Positions 9,169 through 15,543 of a stretch of 64,000 nt of DNA are shown in pieces. The position numbers and the translations under genes were made by a program. The notes under the pieces are model-generated. The model saw only the letters and a list, made by a program, of their open reading frames with translations. It did no database searches and was not told the origin of the DNA. Position 1 is the first letter of the stretch, and the number at the start of each line of letters is the position of its first letter. The stretch is from Flavobacterium bernardetii (GTDB lineage Bacteria; Bacteroidota; Bacteroidia; Flavobacteriales; Flavobacteriaceae): positions 43,113 through 107,112 of the forward strand of contig NZ_JAANOQ010000009.1 of NCBI RefSeq assembly GCF_011305415.1. Direction: 5' to 3'.

Positions 9169-9867
9169 TTATATCCCTAAAACATCTTTCATAGTGAAAA
9201 AGCCTTTTTTTCCAAGTAACCATTCGGCAGCAATTACAGAACCTAAAGCAAAACCTTCTCTGCTGTGAGCCGTATGTTTGATTTCAATTTGGTCCACTTT
9301 ACTGTCGTAAAAAACAGAATGTGTTCCAGGAATGTTTTCTATTCTTTTCGCATCAATATAAATTTCATTTGTTGATGCGTTATCTAAAGTCCAATCGGTG
9401 TAATCTGTATTTTCTATAATTCCTTTAGCTAAACTAATGGCTGTTCCGCTTGGCGCATCTAATTTTTGTAAGTGATGAATTTCTTCCATTGAGACATTAT
9501 AGTCTTTAAGGTTTTTCATCATTTTTGCCAAGTAATTATTCAGTTCGAAAAAAATATTTACCCCTAAACTAAAATTGGAACCATAAATAAAACTTCCGTT
9601 TTTTTCTTGGCATAAATTCACCATTTCATCGTAATTTTCTAACCAACCTGTTGTTCCTGAGATTACAGGAATATTGTGGTTTAAACATTCTGAAATATGA
9701 CCTACCGCACTATTTGGAACACTAAAATCAATAGCGACATCAGCATCTAATAATCCATCAAAACTATCTGAGCTTCCTTTTTTCAAAACAATTTGATGTC
9801 CACGTTCTAAAGCAATGTTTTCAATTACTTTTCCCATTTTTCCGTAACCTAAAAGTGCTATCTTCAT
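9169..9867 (-). CDS. dapB: 4-hydroxy-tetrahydrodipicolinate reductase
   Basis: A 232-residue cytoplasmic reductase of lysine and diaminopimelate synthesis, reducing hydroxy-tetrahydrodipicolinate with NAD(P)H. It has the N-terminal dinucleotide-binding glycine motif GYGKMGK (residues 7-13), FSVPNSAVGH, and the catalytic block EEIHHLQKLDAPSGTA with the conserved histidine pair and lysine. It is shorter than the E. coli enzyme (about 270 residues), as is usual in Bacteroidota. It lies between lepB and the DUF5683 gene in the leftward cluster. Confidence 0.95.
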   Translation of the reverse strand: MKIALLGYGKMGKVIENIALERGHQIVLKKGSSDSFDGLLDADVAIDFSVPNSAVGHISECLNHNIPVISGTTGWLENYDEMVNLCQEKNGSFIYGSNFSLGVNIFFELNNYLAKMMKNLKDYNVSMEEIHHLQKLDAPSGTAISLAKGIIENTDYTDWTLDNASTNEIYIDAKRIENIPGTHSVFYDSKVDQIEIKHTAHSREGFALGSVIAAEWLLGKKGFFTMKDVLGI

Positions 9868-9911
9868 TTTGTATTAGTATTGTTTTAAAGAAATTGTTAC
9901 TTAAAGCAATG

Positions 9912-10475
9912 TTAAAATTGATACGTTAACGTAAATCCAACATCTTGTTTGTAAGTATAAGGGTTGGTTTGTAAGTCTGGTTTTAAAGATAAATCGTCAT
10001 TTACGTTAAATTGTAGTAAATGAGCATCAACATTAGCATCAACAATATTTAAAATGTATAAAGCACCTGTAATAAGTACCGATAAATCTCTGTTTTTTTG
10101 ATAGAATTTTTGACCACGAATAACGCTTTCGTCAGATAATTTACCAAAAGTTGGATCAGATGTGTCTGCTCCACCATTTATCAAACGTTTTTTGTATTCG
10201 TTTCTATATTGATTGTGCTTTTTGTTGCTATCTACAATAAAATATACTCCAGCGCCAATGGCTCCATATACAATAGGGATTTTCCAATACCGTTTGTTAT
10301 AGGCTTGTCCTAATCCTGGTAAAATTGCAGAATAAAAAGCAGCTTTTGCTGGCGATAACGGATTAATGTCACCTTTTACAGTTTGTTTTGTTTCTATTTT
10401 CAATTCTTTATTTTGAGCAACTGATAATGGAGCACCCAAAAATAAAAAAACAAATATGTATAGAAGTTGCTTCAC
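9912..10475 (-). CDS. DUF5683 family protein
   Basis: A 187-residue protein with a signal peptide (MKQLLYIFVFLFLGAPLSVAQ at the N-terminus) and the DUF5683 signature LSPAKAAFYSAILPGLGQAYN followed by KRYWKIPIVYGAIGAGVYF. It probably sits in or at the envelope. The function is unknown, although the gene is a constant neighbour of parB and dapB in Flavobacteria. Its start codon overlaps the parB stop region by one base, which implies translational coupling. Confidence 0.88.
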   Translation of the reverse strand: MKQLLYIFVFLFLGAPLSVAQNKELKIETKQTVKGDINPLSPAKAAFYSAILPGLGQAYNKRYWKIPIVYGAIGAGVYFIVDSNKKHNQYRNEYKKRLINGGADTSDPTFGKLSDESVIRGQKFYQKNRDLSVLITGALYILNIVDANVDAHLLQFNVNDDLSLKPDLQTNPYTYKQDVGFTLTYQF

Positions 10476-11374
10476 TAGTTGTTGATTAATTTCATAATTC
10501 TATTAAAGTCTTCTTCCGAATGAAAAGGAATTGAAATTTTTCCTTTACCATTAGCGGCAACATTTACATCTACTTTAGCACCAAAGAAATCAGCGAACGT
10601 TTTCTTTTGTTCTGTAGGAATTTCAAAAGATTTTGTTGAAGCTGGTTTGCCTGTTTTTGGTTTTAAACCTTCTTGGTATTTCTTCACTAAAGCTTCCGTA
10701 TCTCTAACAGATAAATTCTGAGTAACAACAGTATGATAAATATCGCTTTGAGCGTCTTGATCTTCAATGTTAATTAATGCTCTACCATGTCCCATCGAAA
10801 TAAAACCATCTCTCATTCCAGTTTGAATGATTGGATCTAATTTTAATAAACGTAAGTAGTTCGTAATAGTAGAACGTTTTTTACCCACACGTTCACTCAT
10901 TTCTTCCTGAGTTAAATTTACTTCTTCAATTAATCTTTGATAAGAAATAGCAACTTCAATCGGATCTAAATCGTGACGTTGTATATTTTCTACTAATGCC
11001 ATGATTAACGATTCGTTATCGTTCGCTAATCTGATGTATGCGGGAATTGTAGAAAGACCTAATAATTTTGAAGCACGTAATCTTCGTTCTCCAGAAATTA
11101 ATTGGTATTTATTAAATTCTAATTTTCTAACAGTAATTGGTTGAATTACACCAACTTCTTTGATGGATTTGGCTAATTCTTGTAAAGTTTCTTCATTGAA
11201 ATTAGTTCTTGGTTGAAACGGATTGATTTCAATAAAATTAATATCAAGTTCAATGATGCTGCCTACAACTTTATCTGCACCTTTATCCTCAACCGACTTA
11301 ATATCGTTTGAAGGATCACTTAAAAGTGCCGATAATCCTCTTCCTAATACAGGTTTTTTTACTGCTTTTGTCAT
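10475..11374 (-). CDS. parB: Chromosome-partitioning protein ParB
   Basis: A 299-residue ParB/Spo0J protein. It binds parS sites and, with CTP, spreads as a clamp that loads SMC and guides origin segregation with ParA. The N-terminal ParB/sulfiredoxin domain shows INPFQPRTNF and the CTP/arginine patch GERRLRASKLLG. A central helix-turn-helix region (LTQEEMSERVGKKRSTITNY) binds parS. The C-terminal dimerisation segment is short. The ATG overlaps the parA stop by one base (TAATG), a clear coupled pair. No parS-like palindrome was spotted in the window. Confidence 0.96.
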   Translation of the reverse strand: MTKAVKKPVLGRGLSALLSDPSNDIKSVEDKGADKVVGSIIELDINFIEINPFQPRTNFNEETLQELAKSIKEVGVIQPITVRKLEFNKYQLISGERRLRASKLLGLSTIPAYIRLANDNESLIMALVENIQRHDLDPIEVAISYQRLIEEVNLTQEEMSERVGKKRSTITNYLRLLKLDPIIQTGMRDGFISMGHGRALINIEDQDAQSDIYHTVVTQNLSVRDTEALVKKYQEGLKPKTGKPASTKSFEIPTEQKKTFADFFGAKVDVNVAANGKGKISIPFHSEEDFNRIMKLINN

Positions 11375-12144
11375 TATATAGTACTGTTTTTCTTGATAAT
11401 TTCTTCTGCTAAATTTAAGTAATTGGTTGCACCTTTGCTAGTGGCATCATAATTAATGATACTTTCCCCAAAACTCGGAGCTTCACTTAATTTAATATTT
11501 CTTTGAATTATAGTTGAGAACACCATGTTGTTAAAATGCTTCTGAACTTCTTCCACTACTTGGTTTGATAAACGTAAACGAGAATCGTACATAGTTAAAA
11601 GTAAGCCTTCAATATCTAAAGCTGGATTGTGAATTTTTTGTACGCTTTTTATTGTATTCAATAATTTCCCTAAACCTTCCAAGGCAAAATATTCACACTG
11701 AATTGGAATCACAACACTATCGGCAGCAGTTAAAGCATTTAAAGTTAACAAACCTAAAGATGGTGCGCAATCAATAATAATATAATCGTATTCTTCTTTT
11801 ATGTCGTTTAATGCTTGTTTCAGCATGTATTCTCTATTTTCTTTGTCAACCAATTCAATTTCAATGGCAACTAAGTCAATATGCGCTGGAATTATCCAAA
11901 CATTTGGAGCAGTAGTAGCAATTACACCATCTTCAGCTTTGTTACTATGTTCTAATATTTGATAGGTTCCAATTTCTACGGTTTCCACATCAATTCCTAA
12001 TCCAGAACTAGCGTTAGCTTGCGGATCTGCATCTATTAATAAAACTTTTTTCTCTAAAACACCTAAAGCAGCGGCAAGATTTATTGAAGTTGTTGTTTTT
12101 CCTACACCACCCTTTTGATTGGCAATTGCAATGATTTTACCCAT
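11374..12144 (-). CDS. parA: Chromosome-partitioning ATPase ParA
   Basis: A ParA/Soj-type deviant Walker ATPase. The start chosen is the ATG at 12144, giving MGKIIAIANQ followed at once by KGGVGKTT (K11-T18), as in other ParA proteins. The ORF can be extended by 12 codons to 12180, but that extension is not family-like. Further motifs are LLIDADPQANASSGLG and DYIIIDCAPSLGLLTLNAL. It is the first gene of the leftward series parA-parB-DUF5683-dapB-lepB-wbqC, and acts with ParB in chromosome segregation. Confidence 0.95.
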   Translation of the reverse strand: MGKIIAIANQKGGVGKTTTSINLAAALGVLEKKVLLIDADPQANASSGLGIDVETVEIGTYQILEHSNKAEDGVIATTAPNVWIIPAHIDLVAIEIELVDKENREYMLKQALNDIKEEYDYIIIDCAPSLGLLTLNALTAADSVVIPIQCEYFALEGLGKLLNTIKSVQKIHNPALDIEGLLLTMYDSRLRLSNQVVEEVQKHFNNMVFSTIIQRNIKLSEAPSFGESIINYDATSKGATNYLNLAEEIIKKNSTI

Positions 12145-12245
12145 TTTTTCTTTTAAAATTTTCGAAGCGTAAAAATACAATTATTTATGGTATAACCAAC
12201 CCAATTTTATTAACATTGCGTTAAACTCTTTATTTCAGTGTATCT

Positions 12246-12277
12246 TTGCTATTAAAATTATTTTTTTTGTAAATTTG
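12246..12277 (+). promoter_or_regulatory. Promoter of the idi cluster
   Basis: TTG at 12246-12248, 21 bp, then TAAATTTG at 12270-12277. The transcription start would be near 12284, only about 13 nt before the GTG start of idi. Confidence 0.55.
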
Positions 12278-12296
12278 ACATCTAAAATTTTCCAGA

Positions 12297-12842
12297 GTGG
12301 TAGAAGAAAAAGTTATTTTAGTGGACACAAATGATAATCCAATTGGGTTAATGAATAAGCTAGAAGCACATGAGAAAGCGTTGTTGCATAGAGCTTTTTC
12401 TGTTTTTATTTTGAATGATAAAAATGAGCTGATGTTACAACAACGCGCGCATCATAAATACCATTCACCTTTATTGTGGACGAACACGTGTTGTAGTCAC
12501 CAACGTGAAAATGAGAACAATATTCAAGCAGGAACAAGACGTCTTCGCGAAGAAATGGGTTTTGAAACGGAATTAAAAGAAATGTTTCATTTTATTTACA
12601 AAGCACCTTTTGATAACGGATTAACAGAACACGAATTAGATCATGTAATGATAGGTTATTATAACGATTTTCCTTTTATTAATGAAGATGAAGTGGAAAG
12701 TTGGAAATGGATGAAAATTGAAGACATTAAAAACGATATGATTGAAAATCCAGACATTTATACTGTTTGGTTTAAAATAATTTTTGAAGAATTTTATCAT
12801 CATTTTGATGAAAATTTAACAGCCAAAAAAAATATAAATTGA
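12297..12842 (+). CDS. idi: Isopentenyl-diphosphate delta-isomerase, type I
   Basis: A 181-residue Nudix-fold enzyme that interconverts IPP and DMAPP in isoprenoid synthesis. The catalytic cysteine is in WTNTCCSHQ (C65/C66), the acidic metal and catalytic glutamates are in LTEHELDHV (E111 and E113), and the Nudix-like helix is RRLREEMGFETE. The GTG at 12297 is the only start giving the normal N-terminus MVEEKVILVDTNDNPIG. The stop overlaps the next gene by 4 bp. It is first in a tight rightward cluster with a queD-like gene and manA. Confidence 0.95.
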   Translation: MVEEKVILVDTNDNPIGLMNKLEAHEKALLHRAFSVFILNDKNELMLQQRAHHKYHSPLLWTNTCCSHQRENENNIQAGTRRLREEMGFETELKEMFHFIYKAPFDNGLTEHELDHVMIGYYNDFPFINEDEVESWKWMKIEDIKNDMIENPDIYTVWFKIIFEEFYHHFDENLTAKKNIN

Positions 12843-13249
12843 GAGCAAAAATAAGTAGAAAAGCACATTTTAACGCTGCGCATAGATTATATCGTAAAGA
12901 CTGGTCTATGGAAAAGAACGATGCGGTATTTGGAAAATGTAACAATCCAAATTTTCACGGCCATAACTACGAATTAATTGTCAGTGTTACTGGTGAAATT
13001 AGCCCAGAAACGGGCTATATTATGGATGTGAAAATTTTATCGGATTTAATTAAACTACATATTGAAGATGCTTTTGATCACAAAAATCTTAATTTAGATG
13101 TACCTGAATTTGAAAATTTAAATCCAACTGCCGAAAATATTTCAGTAGTTATTTGGCAAAAATTGAGAAATCAAATCGAAATTAAATACGATTTAGAGGT
13201 GGTTTTATATGAAACACCAAGAAATTTTGTAACCTATAGTGGAAATTAA
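12839..13249 (+). CDS. queD: 6-carboxytetrahydropterin synthase (QueD/PTPS family)
   Basis: A 136-residue tunnelling-fold enzyme. The zinc histidines are visible: H15 in HFNAAHRL and H40/H42 in NFHGHNYEL. The catalytic cysteine is C34 in FGKCNNPNFH. The family makes 6-carboxytetrahydropterin for queuosine, or pyruvoyl-tetrahydropterin; the symbol queD is the more likely of the two in bacteria. The TTG start at 12839 overlaps the idi stop (ATTGA) and gives a normal N-terminus; the next in-frame ATG is residue 24, past the first zinc ligand. The stop abuts the manA ATG directly. Confidence 0.88.
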   Translation: MRAKISRKAHFNAAHRLYRKDWSMEKNDAVFGKCNNPNFHGHNYELIVSVTGEISPETGYIMDVKILSDLIKLHIEDAFDHKNLNLDVPEFENLNPTAENISVVIWQKLRNQIEIKYDLEVVLYETPRNFVTYSGN

Positions 13250-14209
13250 ATGAAGTTATATCCACTAACATTTGAACCCATTTATAAAGAGAGAATTTGG
13301 GGCGGAACGAAGTTGAAAGATTTTTTAAATAAATCTTTTGAGGCTAATTTTATTGGCGAAAGTTGGGAGTTGTCAACTGTAACTAATGATGTTAGTGTGG
13401 TTTCTAATGGAGAATTTACTGGACTAAATTTAAATGAATTAATTAAAAAATATCCAACAGAAATATTAGGTAAAAATTGTATTGAAAAATACGGATTTGT
13501 TTTTCCATTGCTTTTCAAGTTTTTAGATGCTAAAGAGGATTTATCTATTCAAGTACATCCAAATGACGAATTGGCTAAAAAGAGGCATAATTCTTTTGGT
13601 AAAACAGAAATGTGGTATGTAATGCAAGCTGATGAAAATGCAAGATTGGTTATTGGTTTCAAAGAATCAACAAATAAAAAAGATTATTTAAAACATTTAG
13701 AAGATAAAACTTTAGTTACTATTCTGAATGAAACCTCTGTTAAAAAAGGAGATACGTTTTTCTTGGGAACTGGTACAGTTCATGCCATTGGTGCTGGAGT
13801 TTTAATTGCTGAAATTCAACAAACGAGTGATATTACTTATAGGTTATATGATTGGGATAGACTTGATGCAAACGGAAATAGTAGAGAATTACATACAGAT
13901 TTAGCCGTTGAAGCAATCAATTATGATAAAACCAAAACCAAAGTACAATATAAAAACCAACCAAACGAAAGTGTTAATCTAGTTCAATGTCCGTTTTTTA
14001 CAACTAATATTTTAGAAGTTTCAGGAAATTATAATTGGAATAAGAAAAAGGAATCCTTTACTGTTTTTATGTGTACTGAAGGTAGTTTTGTGTTAGTTAC
14101 ACCAGATTCAAAATCAAAATTTAAAAAAGGTAATACGGTTTTAATTCCAGCTGCATTAGAAGAATTTCAAATTATTGGAGAAACTTCACTGTTGGAAATT
14201 ACAATTTAA
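13250..14209 (+). CDS. manA: Mannose-6-phosphate isomerase, class I (small type)
   Basis: A 319-residue cupin-fold zinc enzyme that interconverts fructose-6-P and mannose-6-P, feeding mannose sugars to polysaccharides and glycolipids. Motifs: FEPIYKERIWGGTKL at the start, the zinc-binding QVHPND block, KTEMWYVMQ, and the late block GTVHAIGAGVLIAEIQQTSD followed by YRLYDWDR. The size matches the short bacterial form. The ATG follows the queD-like stop with no gap, so idi, queD and manA are probably one transcript. Confidence 0.93.
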   Translation: MKLYPLTFEPIYKERIWGGTKLKDFLNKSFEANFIGESWELSTVTNDVSVVSNGEFTGLNLNELIKKYPTEILGKNCIEKYGFVFPLLFKFLDAKEDLSIQVHPNDELAKKRHNSFGKTEMWYVMQADENARLVIGFKESTNKKDYLKHLEDKTLVTILNETSVKKGDTFFLGTGTVHAIGAGVLIAEIQQTSDITYRLYDWDRLDANGNSRELHTDLAVEAINYDKTKTKVQYKNQPNESVNLVQCPFFTTNILEVSGNYNWNKKKESFTVFMCTEGSFVLVTPDSKSKFKKGNTVLIPAALEEFQIIGETSLLEITI

Positions 14210-14233
14210 TTAGCAGCGTATCAATATATTGTT

Positions 14234-14241
14234 TACTTTTG
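14234..14241 (+). promoter_or_regulatory. -7 box upstream of the 89-aa gene
   Basis: TACTTTTG followed by CACCA, the same TTTGCACC pattern seen before other genes here. The ATG is about 25 nt downstream. No convincing -33 TTG. Confidence 0.5.
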
Positions 14242-14266
14242 CACCATAATTTTTAAAAATAACAAA

Positions 14267-14536
14267 ATGGCAAGCGTTAAAAACTTGAAAAAAGAAATAA
14301 ACTACGTTTTAGGAGATATCTTAAACATAGTATACATTTGGGAAATGACTTCTGGCGGAAAACCAACTGAATCTTCAGAGGCTTTAGTAGGAGATATTTA
14401 CGATGCATTTGATGCATTGATGGTAAAAGTTAACCAAAAAGATGTTGAAAATAAAAAAGCACATTACAAATTAGTTAAGGAAGAATTCGAAGTTGCTGCA
14501 AATCAATTTGTTGCAAAAGTGAACGAATTAAACTAA
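14267..14536 (+). CDS. Small conserved hypothetical protein
   Basis: An 89-residue acidic, helical cytoplasmic protein (MASVKNLKKEINYVLGDILN at the N-terminus), without membrane segments or cysteines. I recognise it only as a protein that recurs in Flavobacteriaceae; no function is known to me. It has its own -7 box and a good A-rich start context, and it lies just before the two tRNA-Thr genes. Confidence 0.75.
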   Translation: MASVKNLKKEINYVLGDILNIVYIWEMTSGGKPTESSEALVGDIYDAFDALMVKVNQKDVENKKAHYKLVKEEFEVAANQFVAKVNELN

Positions 14537-14566
14537 AAAAAAAGGCAAAAAAAACAATTATTTTTT

Positions 14567-14596
14567 TTGCAAATTAAAAATTCAAGGCTATATTTG
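14567..14596 (+). promoter_or_regulatory. Promoter of the tRNA-Thr pair
   Basis: TTG at 14567-14569, 19 bp, TATATTTG at 14589-14596, followed by CAC. The start would be near 14603, ten bases before the first tRNA. Confidence 0.7.
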
Positions 14597-14612
14597 CACT
14601 GCAATATGAGTC

Positions 14613-14686
14613 GCCGGTGTAGCTCAGCTGGCTAGAGCAGCTGATTTGTAATCAGCAGGTCGTGGGTTCGAGTCCCTCCACTGGCT
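14613..14686 (+). tRNA. tRNA-Thr, anticodon TGT (copy 1)
   Basis: A 74-nt cloverleaf. Acceptor GCCGGTG pairs with CACTGGC with one G-T wobble and is followed by T as discriminator. The D arm is GCTC..GAGC; the anticodon stem GCTGA/TCAGC encloses loop TTTGTAA, giving anticodon TGT; the T arm carries GGTTCGAGTCC. The CCA end is not encoded (TCAGA follows). It is identical to copy 2, 146 bp downstream. Confidence 0.97.
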
Positions 14687-14689
14687 CAG

Positions 14690-14718
14690 AAAAAGGTAAT
14701 CTTAGGGTTACCTTTTTT
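14690..14718 (+). terminator. Hairpin after the first tRNA-Thr
   Basis: AAAAGGTAA / TTACCTTTT with an 8-nt loop and trailing T and C-T run. It may end or process the first tRNA transcript. No separate promoter was seen before copy 2, so some read-through is likely. Confidence 0.5.
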
Positions 14719-14758
14719 CCTTTTTTTAAGGAAATTCATATTGTAGATAAGGCATTTT

Positions 14759-14832
14759 GCCGGTGTAGCTCAGCTGGCTAGAGCAGCTGATTTGTAATCA
14801 GCAGGTCGTGGGTTCGAGTCCCTCCACTGGCT
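14759..14832 (+). tRNA. tRNA-Thr, anticodon TGT (copy 2)
   Basis: The 74-nt sequence is the same as copy 1, with the same cloverleaf and anticodon TGT. CCA is not encoded. It probably depends on the promoter at 14567-14596. Confidence 0.97.
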
Positions 14833-14835
14833 CAA

Positions 14836-14865
14836 AAAAAGGTAATCGAAAGATTGCCTTTTTTT
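14836..14865 (+). terminator. Intrinsic terminator after the second tRNA-Thr
   Basis: Stem AAAAAGGTAATC / GATTGCCTTTTT (one G-T pair) with a GAAA tetraloop and a T run. The stretch 14866-15009 beyond it holds only AT-rich sequence. Confidence 0.8.
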
Positions 14866-15009
14866 ATTTTATACCATTTCTAAAATTCTACCTACTTTCC
14901 TTCATTTTATAATTTAACGTTTTATTGTTTTTTAAATAATTTTCGTTTTCTTTTTTTTCGTAATTTTACTAAACAGATTTTTTTTCAGAATAAATGAAAA
15001 ATTTTATAT

Positions 15010-15033
15010 AAATACTATGCATGCATAGTATTT
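15010..15033 (+). promoter_or_regulatory. Perfect 24-bp palindrome, candidate MarR operator
   Basis: Each half reads AAATACTATGCA and meets its reverse complement with no spacer. It covers the position expected for the -33 element of the promoter whose -7 box is TATATTTG at 15039-15046. A dimeric MarR protein bound here would block RNA polymerase, so autorepression by the next gene is the natural reading. Confidence 0.7.
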
Positions 15034-15038
15034 TTTTC

Positions 15039-15046
15039 TATATTTG
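15039..15046 (+). promoter_or_regulatory. -7 box of the marR-fad operon
   Basis: TATATTTG, 14 bp before the marR ATG. The -33 region lies inside the palindrome at 15010-15033. Confidence 0.6.
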
Positions 15047-15060
15047 AAAAAAAATACTTT

Positions 15061-15516
15061 ATGCAAGACAAAACAATTGATTACGTTTTAAGGTATACTT
15101 GGCAAACTGTTGCCAAAATGTATAACGAAGAAGCGGCTAAATATGGTGCGACAATGGCTACAGGATTTGCTTTGTTAAGTATTGATAAAGATAAAGGTAT
15201 TCCATCAACAGCTTTAGGACCAAGAATGGGAATGGAAGCGACAAGTTTAACAAGAACTTTAAAGTCGATGGAAGAACGAGGATTAATCGTTCGTAAAAAA
15301 AATCCTGCAGACGGAAGAGGCGTTTTAATCTTTCTTACAGAAGAAGGAAAACTAAAACGTGAATTGTCTAAAAAAACAGTACTTCAATTCAATGAAGTGA
15401 TCAAAACTAAAATTACGGAAGCCCAACTTCAAAACTTTATGGAAGTGGCCGAAATTATAAATGAACAAATTCTAGAGAAAGAAATTTTTGATAAAAATAT
15501 CTTATCAAACAAGTAA
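15061..15516 (+). CDS. MarR-family transcriptional regulator of fatty-acid degradation genes
   Basis: A 151-residue winged-helix regulator. The recognition region is ALGPRMGMEATSLTRTLKSM and the wing contains KKNPADGRGVLIFLTEEG, both standard for MarR. It lies 27 bp before the bifunctional beta-oxidation gene on the same strand. MarR-type proteins of this kind often sense acyl-CoAs or lipophilic compounds; the ligand here is inferred from neighbours only. The 24-bp palindrome over its promoter suggests that it represses itself and the whole operon. Confidence 0.88.
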   Translation: MQDKTIDYVLRYTWQTVAKMYNEEAAKYGATMATGFALLSIDKDKGIPSTALGPRMGMEATSLTRTLKSMEERGLIVRKKNPADGRGVLIFLTEEGKLKRELSKKTVLQFNEVIKTKITEAQLQNFMEVAEIINEQILEKEIFDKNILSNK

Positions 15517-15543
15517 ACACAATATATATAATACATAAAACGT

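Noticed and set aside
9071..9268. Small rightward ORF over the lepB-dapB junction
   Set aside because: It overlaps the ends of two real genes on the other strand and has no family features or promoter.
14613..14832. tRNA gene as the island attachment site
   Set aside because: The tRNA-Thr pair lies 10 kb left of the integrase, both copies are intact, and no partial tRNA sequence was found near 52.8 kb.
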